Positions 9,435 to 22,202 of a stretch of DNA of 64,000 nt are shown here, in pieces. Source of the stretch: Actinomycetota bacterium (GTDB lineage: Bacteria > Actinomycetota > Acidimicrobiia > Acidimicrobiales > RAAP-2); assembly GCA_021324045.1 (NCBI GenBank), contig JAJPJV010000026.1, positions 21,643 to 85,642 of the forward strand, in the 5' to 3' direction. The notes below the pieces were generated by a model. It saw nothing but the letters and a program-made list of their open reading frames with translations. It had not been told where the DNA came from and ran no database searches. Position 1 is the first letter of the stretch; each line of letters opens with the position of its first letter. Position numbers and translations under genes: made by a program.

Positions 9435-10456
9435 GGACCACTTCGAGGACCGCCACCGCGGGCGCAACGAGCGGCACTGCGGCACTGCCCAGCCGAGTGA
9501 AGATCCGGGCGGAGATCGCTGAGCTCCTGGGCTCTGAACGCGAGGCGCGGTGGCTCGTCGAGGAAGTCCTCGGTCCCGTGGTGGCAGGCCAGCGCGGAGG
9601 AACCCCATGGCCCAGCACCTCCGTCGAGGCAGTGGGGGTCCCGGGAGCCATGATGGAGGTGCTTTGGGCGATGGCCCGCCGGCGCGCGTGTGGCGAGCCG
9701 CTCCAGTACGTGCTCGGTCACTGGCCCTTCCGCTCCCTCGACCTCGCGGTCGATTCACGGGCGCTCATCCCGAGACCCGAAACCGAGCACGTCGTCGACG
9801 TTGCCCTTGGGGAACTCGGCGCCCTGGCGACACCGGGCGAGGAGGTGACGATTGTGGATCTTGGAACTGGGTCGGGGGCGATCGCGCTCTCGATGGCACT
9901 CGAAGGTTCTCGTCTCACCAAGGTGCAGGTCTTCGGAACCGACGTCGACTCGGCAGCGCTCGACCTCGCCAGGCTCAACCGGGCGCGTGCCTGCTCGCGT
10001 GGGTTCGAGACGGGGCTCGCGGGGGATACCCGCCGGAGTTGCTCCGCTCTGAGCCAGGCGGCGGTTGCATCGGTGAGGTTCTGCGCAGGGTCCTGGTGGG
10101 CAGCGCTTCCCAGCGAGCTGCGTGGGCGCGTGCGCCTTGGCGTTTCCAACCCGCCGTACGTCGCCGAGGAAGAGTGGGGGTCGCTCGATCCCGAGATCCG
10201 CCGTCACGAGCCTCGCCGGGCGCTGGTGGCCGGTCCCGGAAGCGAGGGCACCCCGGGGTTGGCCTGCATCGAAGAGGTGCTGCGCGGTGCACCGCACTGG
10301 CTCGGGCGACCGGCCAGCGCGGTCCTCGAGATCGCACCGCACCAGGCCGAGGCCGCCGCGGCGCTGGCCCGATCGCTTGGAGCAGACGCCCAGGTGCTGC
10401 CGGACCTCTCCCGCAGGCCGAGAGTCCTCGTCGCTCGCTGGCACGGTCACCGGTGA
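9431..10456 (+). CDS. prmC: Peptide chain release factor N5-glutamine methyltransferase
   Basis: PrmC methylates the GGQ glutamine of release factors with S-adenosylmethionine. The 341 residues contain an N-terminal helical domain ending RACGEPLQYVLGHWPF, then the SAM-binding VDLGTGSGAIALSMAL and the catalytic NPPY at residues 240-243. The region between the second acidic motif and NPPY (about 185-235) is some 30 residues longer than usual and Arg/Ser-rich. The GTG start overlaps the prfA stop, and the prmC stop overlaps the next start, giving a coupled prfA-prmC-tsaC block. Confidence 0.93.
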   Translation: MRTTSRTATAGATSGTAALPSRVKIRAEIAELLGSEREARWLVEEVLGPVVAGQRGGTPWPSTSVEAVGVPGAMMEVLWAMARRRACGEPLQYVLGHWPFRSLDLAVDSRALIPRPETEHVVDVALGELGALATPGEEVTIVDLGTGSGAIALSMALEGSRLTKVQVFGTDVDSAALDLARLNRARACSRGFETGLAGDTRRSCSALSQAAVASVRFCAGSWWAALPSELRGRVRLGVSNPPYVAEEEWGSLDPEIRRHEPRRALVAGPGSEGTPGLACIEEVLRGAPHWLGRPASAVLEIAPHQAEAAAALARSLGADAQVLPDLSRRPRVLVARWHGHR

Positions 10457-11127
10457 ACCCGCCTCGGTCCGCCCGAACCCCGAAGAGGGGGCCGCGAGCC
10501 GCCGGTGAGCCGCTTGGAGGAGCCGGGCTGGCCCGTCTCCTCCAAGCGGGCGAACTCGCGATCGCAGCGGAGCAGCTCGCGGCTGGTTCCGTCGTAGGGA
10601 TTCCCACCGACACCGTGTACGGCCTGGCAGCCTCGATCGAGCACCCGGCGGCCGTGTCGTTGCTCTTCGAGCTCAAGGGACGTCCTGGGGAGCTGGCGAT
10701 CCCGGTTCTCGTCGCAGGCATTGGCCAGCTCGATGTGCTGGTCGCCGACTGGCCGCCGATCGCGGCTCGCTTGGGGGAGCGATTCTGGCCTGGACCGTTG
10801 ACCCTGGTGGTGCCGGCGCGGGAGTCGATCGCGCGCCTGATCGGCGGTGATGGCGCGACGGTGGGGGTCCGATGGCCCCGCCATCCACTGGTAGAGCAGC
10901 TGTGCTTGAGCGTGGCCCCGCTGGCGGTCACCAGCGCAAATCTGCACGGGGAGCCGCCGTGCACCGACGCAGCCGCCGTGGCCGCAGGCTTCGCGGTCGG
11001 AGCGGTCCTCGACGGCGGACGTTGTGGCGGGCGACCGTCGACTGTCGTCGACTGCACCGGTGCGGTGCCCCGCTGTTTGCGCGAGGGCGATCTCTCGTTC
11101 GCGGATCTGCAAGCGGCACTGGGCTGA
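10453..11127 (+). CDS. tsaC: L-threonylcarbamoyladenylate synthase (TsaC/YwlC type)
   Basis: The enzyme makes threonylcarbamoyl-AMP from threonine, bicarbonate and ATP for the t6A37 modification of ANN-decoding tRNAs. The 224-residue protein is a single YrdC domain: GIPTDTVYGLAA near the N-terminus, a KGRP substrate-binding stretch, FWPGPLTLVV, VGVRWPRHP and TSANLHGEPP. It lacks the extra C-terminal Sua5 domain, so it is the short TsaC type. The GTG start at 10453 overlaps the prmC TGA by 4 bp. A longer in-frame reading upstream is only the antisense-like shadow of prmC. The first 35 residues are a weakly conserved extension. Confidence 0.9.
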   Translation: MNPPRSARTPKRGPRAAGEPLGGAGLARLLQAGELAIAAEQLAAGSVVGIPTDTVYGLAASIEHPAAVSLLFELKGRPGELAIPVLVAGIGQLDVLVADWPPIAARLGERFWPGPLTLVVPARESIARLIGGDGATVGVRWPRHPLVEQLCLSVAPLAVTSANLHGEPPCTDAAAVAAGFAVGAVLDGGRCGGRPSTVVDCTGAVPRCLREGDLSFADLQAALG

Positions 11128-11148
11128 TCCGTCGGTACACTCGTTGGG

Positions 11149-12486
11149 ATGCCCTCGCGCGCAGCGTCCCCAGAAGGGGTGCCTTCCCAGGGTTGGCTCG
11201 AGTCGGACCCCGAGGTCGCCCGGCTTCTCGATGAAGAGCTCGAGCGCCAATCGACCACCTTGCAGCTGATCGCCTCGGAGAATTTCGCCTCGCCGGCAGT
11301 GCTCGCCGCAGCGGGTTCGGTGCTCACGAACAAGTATTCAGAGGGCTACCCGGGCCGCCGGTACTACGGCGGCAATCGGGTGATCGACGAGGTCGAAGAC
11401 CTCGCTCGCGCGCGGGCGATGGCGTTGTTCGGAGCCGAGCATGCCAACGTTCAGCCACACGCAGGTGCAAGCGCCAACCTCGCGGTGTATGCGGCCCTGC
11501 TCGAGCCCGGTGACACGGTCCTGGCAATGCGTCTCGATCAGGGAGGCCACCTGACGCACGGCTCTCCGGCGTCGATCACCGGGCGTCTCTGGCGGTTCGT
11601 TGCCTACGGGGTGACCCCGCCGACGTCCTCGTCGGCAAGCCCTGGTGAGGTGATCGACTTCGACCAGGTCGACGCCCTGGCGAGGGCCGAGCGTCCGAAG
11701 TTGATCGTCGCCGGGTCGACGGCGTACTCACGGCAGATCGACCCGAAGCCCTTCCGGGAGATCGCTGATTCGGTCGGCGCAAAGTTCCTCTTCGACGCTG
11801 CCCACCCGGCCGGCCTGATCGCCGGGAGCGTGCACCCGAATCCGGTGGGAATCGCTGACGTCGTCACGTTCACGACGCACAAGACCCTTCGGGGGCCGCG
11901 AGGCGCCGCCATCCTCTGCGGTCGTGAGCTTGCCAAGGACATCGACCGGGCCGTCTTCCCCGGCCTGCAGGGCGGTCCGTTGGAGCACGCCATCGCTGCC
12001 AAGGCGGTTGCCTTCAGGGAGGCTGCGCAGCCAGCGTTCGCCGACTACGCGGCCCGCGTCGTCGAGAACGCCCGTGCCTTCGCGAACGCGTTGGCCGAGG
12101 AGGGCTTCAGACTGGTCTCTGGAGGAACGGACAATCACATGGTCCTTATCGACCTTCGGCCTTTTGACGCCGAGCTCACGGGCAAGGCCGCCCAGGAGGC
12201 CCTCGATCGCGCAGGCATCACCTGTAACCGCAATACCATCCCCGACGATCCTCGCTCTCCGTTCGTCACCTCTGGCTTGCGTCTGGGGACCCCGGCCGAG
12301 ACCACTGCTGGGATGGGTCCCGAGCAGATGCGAACGATCGCCGCGCTGATCGGCCGGACGCTGCGTCGGCGTGAGGACGAGGCGACGCTGCGAGCCGTCC
12401 GTGGTGAAGTTCGGGAGTTGTGTGCTGCGTTCCCTCCCTACGGGCGGCCCGGTGCGCGAGCACACCTCGCCCGCGGGACTGGGTGA
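11149..12486 (+). CDS. glyA: Serine hydroxymethyltransferase
   Basis: GlyA is a PLP enzyme that interconverts serine and glycine with tetrahydrofolate, supplying C1 units. The 445 residues include [42 protein letters not shown] and the PLP lysine Lys245 in [11 protein letters not shown]. The RxxxGRV-type C-terminal region and the folate-binding TPAETTAGM are also present. It starts 21 bp after tsaC. An N-terminal extension of about 20 residues precedes the usual start. TACACT at 11132-11137 lies at a -10-like distance and may give an internal promoter. Confidence 0.95.
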   Translation: MPSRAASPEGVPSQGWLESDPEVARLLDEELERQSTTLQLIASENFASPAVLAAAGSVLTNKYSEGYPGRRYYGGNRVIDEVEDLARARAMALFGAEHANVQPHAGASANLAVYAALLEPGDTVLAMRLDQGGHLTHGSPASITGRLWRFVAYGVTPPTSSSASPGEVIDFDQVDALARAERPKLIVAGSTAYSRQIDPKPFREIADSVGAKFLFDAAHPAGLIAGSVHPNPVGIADVVTFTTHKTLRGPRGAAILCGRELAKDIDRAVFPGLQGGPLEHAIAAKAVAFREAAQPAFADYAARVVENARAFANALAEEGFRLVSGGTDNHMVLIDLRPFDAELTGKAAQEALDRAGITCNRNTIPDDPRSPFVTSGLRLGTPAETTAGMGPEQMRTIAALIGRTLRRREDEATLRAVRGEVRELCAAFPPYGRPGARAHLARGTG

Positions 12487-12508
12487 GGCTGAAGGTCTGG
12501 AGGTCCCG

Positions 12509-13912
12509 GTGCCCGCATTGGCCTGGTATGCCGGGGTGCTCGTGATCGCCACTTCGGTGACTGCCGCGTGCACCGTGCCCTGCCGGTGGCTCTCCGCCCG
12601 AGTGGGCTACGTCGCGATTCCCGACGACCGCAAGGTGCACACGAAGGTCACGCCCTATGGCGGTGGCGCTGCCATGTTCCTGGGTTTCCTCGCTGCAATG
12701 ACGGCAGCCGCACTCATGCCACCGCTGCGGACCGTGTTCACGAACAGCTCGGAGCCGCTCGGTGTCGTGCTCGCCGCGGCAGCAATCTTCGCGGTCGGCC
12801 TGATCGACGACCTGCGGGACATGTCGGCCCCCGCGAAGGTGGCAGGCCAGGTCCTGGCGGCGAGCATCTTGTACTTCCTGGGCGTCACCATGTACGAACT
12901 CAAGATTCCCCTGGCAGGGTTCGTAATCTTGTCGCCAAGCATCGTCCCGCTCATCACGGCGCTGTGGGTGATCGCCCTCACCAACGCCGTCAACTTGATC
13001 GACGGGCTCGACGGCCTCGCTGCAGGCATCGTGGCAATCGGCGGTGGCGCGTTGGCGGTGTACGGACTGCGACTGATGCAGCTCGGCGTCCTTCCGCTGA
13101 GCAACATCGGGCCGCTGGTCGCTCTCGTTGCCTGCGGCGTTTGCCTTGGCTTCCTTCCGTTCAACTTCCATCCTGCTCGGGTCTTCATGGGTGATGCGGG
13201 AGCCCTGCTGATCGGGATCTTGATGTCGGCATCGACCATGGTGATCGGGGGTCGGATCCCGGTGTCGACACCGACCACCGGCGTCACCTACTTCTTCTTC
13301 GCCCCCTTGTTCATCCCGCTGTTCATCCTGGGCGTTCCCATCGTCGACATGGCGTTCGCGTTCATCCGCCGCACCGCTCGCGGGAGTGGCTTCCACACAC
13401 CGGACAACGAGCACATCCATCACCGGCTGCTCCGCCTCGGGCATGGTCACCGCCGGAGCGTGATCATCTTGTGGGCTTGGACCGCGGTCCTGTCAGGCTT
13501 CGTGCTGTTCCCCCTTTTCATCAGCCGCGTGAACGCGGTCATCCCCTTCGGGGCTGCTGCTCTGGGCGTTGCGCTCTACACCCTGTTCCATCCGGGCCTC
13601 CGTCGAAAGGACGCAAACCACCGGGTCGGTGAGCCTTCGGCCACCGGGTATGCCCTCGGCCGCGACGACCGAGGCATGGTTGCCCAGGCCATGGCCGGCG
13701 GGGACATGGGGGACATGGGAGTCGATCGGGACTTGGCTACGGCGGTCACCGAAGAGCTGCCTGCCGTGGCCAGGGCAGAGGACTGCCACCGGGCCCCCCG
13801 GTACCCGAGTCTCGGTGGCGCTGCCGTCGGAAGCGGCTCGGGGGGCGCCTCAAGCCGTCGTGCGACCGGCTCGGGCAGCCGTTTTGCCGGTGAAGGGGAA
13901 GGGATGCGATGA
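12509..13912 (+). CDS. wecA: Undecaprenyl-phosphate N-acetylglucosaminyl-1-phosphate transferase (WecA/TagO-like)
   Basis: The enzyme belongs to the polyprenyl-phosphate sugar-1-phosphate transferases and primes cell-wall polysaccharide on the inner face of the membrane. The 467 residues contain about ten hydrophobic helices and the family motifs IPDDRKVHTKVTPYGGG, GLIDDLRD (Mg-binding Asp pair), NAVNLIDGLDGLAAG, RVFMGDAGALL and HIHHRLLRLGHGHR. The last feature separates WecA/TagO from MraY. GTG at 12509 has GGAGG 6 bp upstream. The C-terminal 105 residues are hydrophilic and low-complexity, longer than usual. It lies just upstream of the ATP synthase genes, a common actinobacterial arrangement. 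Confidence 0.9.
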   Translation: MPALAWYAGVLVIATSVTAACTVPCRWLSARVGYVAIPDDRKVHTKVTPYGGGAAMFLGFLAAMTAAALMPPLRTVFTNSSEPLGVVLAAAAIFAVGLIDDLRDMSAPAKVAGQVLAASILYFLGVTMYELKIPLAGFVILSPSIVPLITALWVIALTNAVNLIDGLDGLAAGIVAIGGGALAVYGLRLMQLGVLPLSNIGPLVALVACGVCLGFLPFNFHPARVFMGDAGALLIGILMSASTMVIGGRIPVSTPTTGVTYFFFAPLFIPLFILGVPIVDMAFAFIRRTARGSGFHTPDNEHIHHRLLRLGHGHRRSVIILWAWTAVLSGFVLFPLFISRVNAVIPFGAAALGVALYTLFHPGLRRKDANHRVGEPSATGYALGRDDRGMVAQAMAGGDMGDMGVDRDLATAVTEELPAVARAEDCHRAPRYPSLGGAAVGSGSGGASSRRATGSGSRFAGEGEGMR

Positions 13913-13976
13913 TGAGCCGTGTCAGCAGTACACCCTGGCAACGACGCCAGGGTCATCCGCCACCTGCAGCGTTCGG

Positions 13977-14204
13977 GTGAGCGGCAACCGGCTCGGTCCC
14001 GAGTCGGACAGGCGTTCGCCGACGCTCGGCGACCTCTTTTGGATCGGTACAGCGTGTGCCATCAGCATTGTGGGCGCAGGGGCGCTCGGGTATGCAATCG
14101 ACCGTTGGGCAGGGACCACACCCTGGGTAACGTTGGGTGGCCTGGCATTCGGTATCGTGTCGGCCGTCCTGCTGGCAACCCGGCAGCTCCGCCGTTTTCT
14201 CTGA
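13977..14204 (+). CDS. AtpZ/AtpI-type small membrane protein
   Basis: The 75-residue protein has two predicted membrane helices (FWIGTACAISIVGAGALGYAI and VTLGGLAFGIVSAVLLATRQL) separated by DRWAGTTPW, the pattern of the ATPase_gene1/AtpZ family. Members help assemble the Fo ring or act as Mg/Ca carriers. The start is uncertain: GTG 13977 is the only good codon near the conserved part, and the ribosome-binding site is weak. It lies 64 bp after wecA and precedes the atpI-like gene, fitting the first position of the ATP synthase operon. Confidence 0.65.
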   Translation: MSGNRLGPESDRRSPTLGDLFWIGTACAISIVGAGALGYAIDRWAGTTPWVTLGGLAFGIVSAVLLATRQLRRFL

Positions 14205-14255
14205 TGTCTCGTGCGAGCTCGGAGGCCCGCGGAAGTCGCCGATAGAGGTTTGACG

Positions 14256-14831
14256 ATGTTTTCGAGTTTCACCCTTCCTGACGTGGCGGCGGTCGCCCGG
14301 CGCACGGTCATCGCGGCGGTCCTGCTCGGGGCCGTGGCGCTCGTGGTGTGCTTGGCGATGAACGTCGCGCTCGCGGGCCTCGGGTTCTGCGTCGGGGTGG
14401 CCATGGGCATCACGAACTTTCGACTCGTCCAGTCGTCGGTTGCCAAGGTCGGCCGCCGGCCCAAGGCACACCGGCGGCGGCCGCTGGCGATGAACACGGT
14501 GAGCCGTCTGGCCGCCATCTCCGCCGTCGCCCTGGCACTGTTGTTCGTTCGCTTCGACTTGGGCTTCGGGGTCCTCGGAGGGATCGCCCTGTTCCAGGTG
14601 CTCCTGCTTGCCAATGTCGCCCGTTCGATGCTCGCTTCGGCGACTGCTGGCGGCGTCCTCGGGAGTGCTCACCTCTTCGGTGGCCTTGGCTCCTTGCTCC
14701 AGGTCGGTACCCTCGACGACGCCGAGAGCGGCGAGCCGGGTTTGGAAGGGTCCGCGCCGCCGCTGGCGGGTGGCGGGACCTCGAGCGGCCAGCACGCGAA
14801 CGGGGCAGCGGACGAGAGAGAAGTCGGGTGA
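14256..14831 (+). CDS. atpI: ATP synthase protein I-like membrane protein
   Basis: The 191-residue protein has four hydrophobic segments: residues about 15-40, 42-60, 85-105 and 110-130. Between helices 2 and 3 is a basic loop (GRRPKAHRRRPLAMN). The C-terminal 50 residues are Gly/Ala-rich and hydrophilic. This is the size and layout of actinobacterial AtpI, an Fo assembly factor. The ATG at 14256 has AGAGG upstream; earlier in-frame ATGs are less likely. Its stop overlaps the atpB GTG start. The identification rests on topology and position more than on sequence signatures. Confidence 0.65.
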   Translation: MFSSFTLPDVAAVARRTVIAAVLLGAVALVVCLAMNVALAGLGFCVGVAMGITNFRLVQSSVAKVGRRPKAHRRRPLAMNTVSRLAAISAVALALLFVRFDLGFGVLGGIALFQVLLLANVARSMLASATAGGVLGSAHLFGGLGSLLQVGTLDDAESGEPGLEGSAPPLAGGGTSSGQHANGAADEREVG

Positions 14832-15613
14832 CGTCGATGGGTCCTTGGTTCGGATCGCCGCTGCTCGCACTGGTGCCGTCGGTCGGCGAGCACGTCGTCC
14901 GCAAGGTTGCCGGGCTGTCCATTGACCTGGACACGGTGTGGGCGACAGGGGCAGCCGTTGTCATCACCTGCGCCCTTGGACTGCTCGTGCGGCGCCAACT
15001 GACCAGCGGCGTTCCCGGAAAGTTGCAACTGGCGTGGGAGACCGGCATCCAGCTGGTGACCCGGCAGATCGAAGGCTCGATCGGTCCCCGGGGACTAGCG
15101 ATCGTCCCGCTGGCGGTGGCCCTCTTCGTCTTCATCTTGATCGCCAACCTCTTCGAGTTCGTGGGGATCGGGAGCCGCTACGAGTGGCTGGGCGCCCCGA
15201 CGGGCGACATCAACTTGCCCCTGGCGATGGCGGTCTTCGTCATCCTGCTCGTGCACATGGCATCCATCCGCGAACGAGGCATCGGCGGGTACGTGAAGCA
15301 CTACCTCCTGCAGCCGTTCCCGAAGTTCTTGTTCCCCCTCAACCTTTTCATCAACTTCGTCGAGGAGTTGTCAAAGCCCCTCACGCTCGCCCTCCGACTC
15401 TTCGGCAACCTGCTGTCGGGCACCCTGATGCTGTCGGTGATCGCCTTCCTCGGAGCCTGGAAGCTCGGCTCGGCACCGGTGGGTGATGTGCTCGTCGTCC
15501 CGTTCAACGCGATTTGGAAGGCGTTCGACCTCTTCATCGCGGTGGTCCAAGCGTTTATCTTCTCCCTGCTCACCATCTTGTACTTCGACACCGCAATGAG
15601 CACCGAGCACTAG
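14828..15613 (+). CDS. atpB: ATP synthase subunit a
   Basis: Subunit a forms the proton half-channels of Fo. The 261-residue protein carries the essential arginine (Arg190) in LALRLFGNLLSG and the downstream helix region FDLFIAVVQAFIFSLLTILYF. It has five to six membrane helices. GTG at 14828 overlaps the atpI stop (GTGA) and has GAGAGAAG at suitable spacing; ATG at 14837 is an alternative. Gene order I-B-E-F-H-A-G-D-C is the standard bacterial one. Confidence 0.93.
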   Translation: MTSMGPWFGSPLLALVPSVGEHVVRKVAGLSIDLDTVWATGAAVVITCALGLLVRRQLTSGVPGKLQLAWETGIQLVTRQIEGSIGPRGLAIVPLAVALFVFILIANLFEFVGIGSRYEWLGAPTGDINLPLAMAVFVILLVHMASIRERGIGGYVKHYLLQPFPKFLFPLNLFINFVEELSKPLTLALRLFGNLLSGTLMLSVIAFLGAWKLGSAPVGDVLVVPFNAIWKAFDLFIAVVQAFIFSLLTILYFDTAMSTEH

Positions 15614-15672
15614 CCGCTGCGCCATTGCACACCGATTCGAGAACCCTTTGAACCGAAAGGAGAAATGAACAA

Positions 15673-15933
15673 ATGGCAGATACGACGCAGCAGGCCATCC
15701 AGCTGGCTGGCGCCATGGTGGGTGGTGGGCTCGCGCTCGGCGGTGGCGCCGTCGGCGCCGCCATCGGTGACGGTCTGGCGGGGAGTCAGACCATCGCAGG
15801 CGTTGCTCGACAGCCGGAGGCGCAGGGACGGCTCTTTACCATCATGTTCCTGACCGTTGGCCTCGTCGAGGCCATGTACTTCATCAATCTCGCGTTCACC
15901 GCGCTGTTCATCTTCGTCCTCTACAAGAAGTAA
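15673..15933 (+). CDS. atpE: ATP synthase subunit c
   Basis: The 86-residue hairpin proteolipid forms the rotor ring. The polar loop is ARQPEAQG (residues 45-52), and the ion-binding carboxylate is Glu66 in [15 protein letters not shown]. The residues around Glu66 lack the Gln/Ser-Thr signature of Na+-dependent rings, so H+ coupling is likely. This carboxylate region is the bedaquiline site in mycobacteria. AAGGAG is 10 bp upstream of the ATG. The 59-bp gap to atpB is the largest in the Fo part. The atpF ATG follows immediately after the TAA. Confidence 0.95.
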   Translation: MADTTQQAIQLAGAMVGGGLALGGGAVGAAIGDGLAGSQTIAGVARQPEAQGRLFTIMFLTVGLVEAMYFINLAFTALFIFVLYKK

Positions 15934-16515
15934 ATGCTGGCGAGCAACTTCCTCGTTCCCAACGGGACGTTCATTGCCGAGCTCATCGCGTTCCTGATCG
16001 TTCTGTTCGTGATCGGCAAGTACGTGCTTCCGCCGCTCAACCGGGCGATGCAGGAACGTCAGGAAAAAGTGCGGGCTGAGCTGGCGGCGGCCGACGAGGC
16101 ACGTGCGAGCGCGGCGGCGGAGGAAGAGCAACGTCGGGCGGCGCTCGAGGAGGCCCGGGCACGAGCCGGGCAGATCGTCGAGCAGGCGAGGCGGACGGCG
16201 GAGCAGGTTCGAAGCGACGCCGAAGCTCGGGCGCAGGAAGAGCACGATCGGATCGTGAGCGCTGCGGCTCACGAGATCGAGCTTGCCAGGCAGCACGCGG
16301 TTGAGCAGGCAACGGTGCGCATGGGTGAGGTGGTCCTCGACGTTGTCGAGCGAGTGATCGGCCGGGAAGTCGACGCGCAAGTCCACCGCGACCTGATCGA
16401 CCAAGGTATCGCCGCCATCACCGGCCAGGGGACGCCGGGGCCTCGGCGCAATGGCGAGCCCGCAGACGCCGCCGACCGTCAGCCCTCCAGAGCGGGAGCA
16501 GGACCGAACGCATGA
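15934..16515 (+). CDS. atpF: ATP synthase subunit b
   Basis: The 193-residue protein has one N-terminal membrane helix (FIAELIAFLIVLFVIGKYV), then a long Ala/Glu/Arg-rich coiled coil (residues 35-165) that makes the peripheral stalk. The C-terminal 30 residues are an unstructured tail absent from shorter homologues. The ATG abuts the atpE stop, and the stop overlaps atpH (ATGA). This is a separate b subunit, unlike mycobacteria, where a second b is fused to delta. Confidence 0.93.
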   Translation: MLASNFLVPNGTFIAELIAFLIVLFVIGKYVLPPLNRAMQERQEKVRAELAAADEARASAAAEEEQRRAALEEARARAGQIVEQARRTAEQVRSDAEARAQEEHDRIVSAAAHEIELARQHAVEQATVRMGEVVLDVVERVIGREVDAQVHRDLIDQGIAAITGQGTPGPRRNGEPADAADRQPSRAGAGPNA

Positions 16516-17449
16516 ACCCCGCCCTTGAGGGCTACGCCGCTGCCGAGCTTGAGGTTCTCACCCCGGAGTCATTGGCGCAGGTCGCCGCCGACCTCGAAGC
16601 CGTCGACCGGTCGATGGTCACCAACGTCGCGCTTCGTTCGGCACTGACTGACGCGGCCGTGTCCGCAAGAGCGCGTCGAGCGGTGATGAACGACTTGCTC
16701 GAAGGTCGTGTCAGGCCCGAAGCTCGCCGCCTCGCCGCATTCGCAGCTGCTTCGGTCCCCGCCCCTGAGGTCCCGGCTGCCATCTCGTGGGTTGCGCATC
16801 GGGCCCGTCAGGCGGTGGCACGAGAAGCGCCGGAGTTCGAGCTGCTCGGTCGTTCCGACGCTCGCAAGCGAGTGGGTGGCTACGCGGTGGCCGTCTTCGA
16901 GGGCCTCTCCAACCGCCAGCTCGAAGAGGTCGAGGACGAGCTGTTCCGCTTCACACGGATCGTCGACGCGACCCCTCGTCTTCGTGCGGCGCTCACCGAC
17001 CGCGACCTGCCTGCCAGCGTTCGCCAGGCGGTCACGGACCAGTTGCTCGAGGGCAAGGCCGACCCGGCCACCGTGCGCCTGGTCCGCTTCGTCCTCGTTG
17101 GAGGTCGGGCTCGCGACGTGGTCGCTACGCTGGACTGGCTGGTCGACGAGGCTGCCCGGGCTCGGGGCTGGCGGGTTGCCCGAGTTCGGACGGCAGCGCC
17201 GCTCGCTGATGACCAGCGCGATCAGTTGGCGAGGGCGATCGAAGCGTTGACGGGCGCGCCAGTGGACGTGGTGGTGACGGTCGAGCGCGAGTTGATTGGT
17301 GGCGCCGTCGTCGAGGTAGGCGACCTGCTGGTCGATGCCAGCGCACGCGGACGGCTCGAACGCCTTCGCGAGCAGTTGGTGGGTGGTCGCGACCAGCAGG
17401 GCTGGCTCGGGCGAACAGGGCCGCGAATCGAGAGGGAGGAACCAAGCCG

Positions 17450-17453
<4 letters not shown>
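16512..17453 (+). CDS. atpH: ATP synthase subunit delta with duplicated N-terminal domain
   Basis: The protein has 313 residues; typical bacterial delta has about 180. Residues 8-100 and 123-214 are related copies of the helical OSCP domain. Copy 1 reads [15 protein letters not shown]...[26 protein letters not shown] and copy 2 reads [15 protein letters not shown]...[26 protein letters not shown], with matching spacing. The C-terminal part ([24 protein letters not shown]...[30 protein letters not shown]) is the normal delta beta-domain. Delta links the peripheral stalk to the top of F1. An extended delta also occurs in other actinobacteria, including the mycobacterial b-delta fusion. The start overlaps atpF and the stop overlaps atpA. 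Confidence 0.9.
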
Positions 17454-18979
<1,526 letters not shown>

Positions 18980-18999
18980 CCTCGGCGTGACGACCGAAG

Positions 19000-20019
19000 A
19001 TGCCAGGTAGTCAAGAACGTGCGCTGCGTCGGCGGATTCGCAGCGTGCAGGCCACGCAGAAAATCACGCGCGCGATGGAGCTCATTGCCGCCTCGCAGAT
19101 CGCACGCGCTCAGGCTCGCATTGCCGCGAATCACCCGTATCGTGCGGGGTTGCAGCGGGCTGTCGCTGAGGTCCTTGCCGAGTCCTCACCCGACGGTGAC
19201 GACGCGACGGCCGGCGCCCTTCAGACGGCTGCTGTCATCGTGATCGCCGGCGACCGTGGGCTGAGCGGGGCGTACAACTCCTCGGTCCTCCGGGCGACGG
19301 AACGACTCCTCGACGAACAACGCGCCGCTGGCATCGAGTCGATGCTGGTAACCGTCGGGCGCAAGGCTCGTTCGTATTTCCGCTTCCGCGGCCGTCCCCT
19401 CGCGCGGTTCTTCGAAGGGATGGCGGACCGGCCGAGCTTCTCCGATGCGCGCACGGTGGCAGCGGTCGTCTGGGACGCCTTCGCCGCCGGCGAGGTGCAG
19501 CAGGTCAGTGTGGTCTCCACGCGCTTTTTCTCCGCAGGCCGCCAAGCCGTCGAGGTCCGCCAGCTCCTTCCGCTTCGTGGGTCATCCGACGCGACCGGCT
19601 CGGGAATGAGGGACCGTCCCGCCCACCTCGAGCGAACCGACGTCGGTGCTGGTGGGGGCGAGGCGGCTCGCCCGACCCAGACAGAGTTGGTGGCTGCGCC
19701 TCCCGCCACCCCGGGCGCAACGGGCGGGGCACCGGCGGCTCGGCTCGGTTATACCGAGTTCGAGCCCGATTCGGCGCAGCTCCTTGCGACGCTGGCTCCC
19801 CAAGTGCTCGAATCAGAGCTCTTCTCGGCGATGCTGGAGGCGTCGGCTTCCGAGCACGCGGCACGCCAGCGCGCGATGGCGGCCGCCACCGAGAATGCCG
19901 ACGAGCTGATCCGCACGTTGTCAAGGATCATGAACCGTGCCCGCCAGGATGCGATCACCACGGAGATCATGGAGATCGTGGGCGGTGCCGAGGCCCTGCG
20001 GGCTGCGAGACGGACGTGA
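19000..20019 (+). CDS. atpG: ATP synthase subunit gamma with central insertion
   Basis: Gamma is the central rotor shaft. The protein has 339 residues against about 290 to 305 usually. The N-terminal coil RRRIRSVQATQKITRAMELIAASQ and the C-terminal coil ATENADELIRTLSRIMNRARQDAITTEIMEIVGGA are conserved. Between them, around residues 187-248, is an extra Gly/Ala/Pro-rich linker starting GSSDATGSGMRDRP, placed in the globular domain before the YxEFEPD strand. The start at 19000 is 20 bp after atpA. A 134-bp gap follows before atpD. Confidence 0.94.
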   Translation: MPGSQERALRRRIRSVQATQKITRAMELIAASQIARAQARIAANHPYRAGLQRAVAEVLAESSPDGDDATAGALQTAAVIVIAGDRGLSGAYNSSVLRATERLLDEQRAAGIESMLVTVGRKARSYFRFRGRPLARFFEGMADRPSFSDARTVAAVVWDAFAAGEVQQVSVVSTRFFSAGRQAVEVRQLLPLRGSSDATGSGMRDRPAHLERTDVGAGGGEAARPTQTELVAAPPATPGATGGAPAARLGYTEFEPDSAQLLATLAPQVLESELFSAMLEASASEHAARQRAMAAATENADELIRTLSRIMNRARQDAITTEIMEIVGGAEALRAARRT

Positions 20020-20132
20020 TGGTCCACCGGCGGTGTCCGCTGCGCCGTGGTGTTGTCCGGCGACGATCCGGGCCACAAGGATGCGAATGGGAACCGGGTC
20101 AATGGGTGTGAGGAGTGGTCGCAGGTGGCTGA

Positions 20133-22114
<1,982 letters not shown>

Positions 22115-22202
22115 CCACCTCGGGCGCGGTTGGACGCTTGGTTGAGGCGTGCGGCGCCGACGCGGTTGCAGGGATCGGACCTGCCCTCGATCGGCGGTGG
22201 CG

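Noticed and set aside
9975..11333. 452-codon open frame antisense to prmC-tsaC-glyA
   Set aside because: Pro/Ser/Arg-rich shadow crossing three well-supported genes.
22115..22202. Terminator between atpC and glpX
   Set aside because: GC-rich but no clear hairpin followed by a T-run on either strand.
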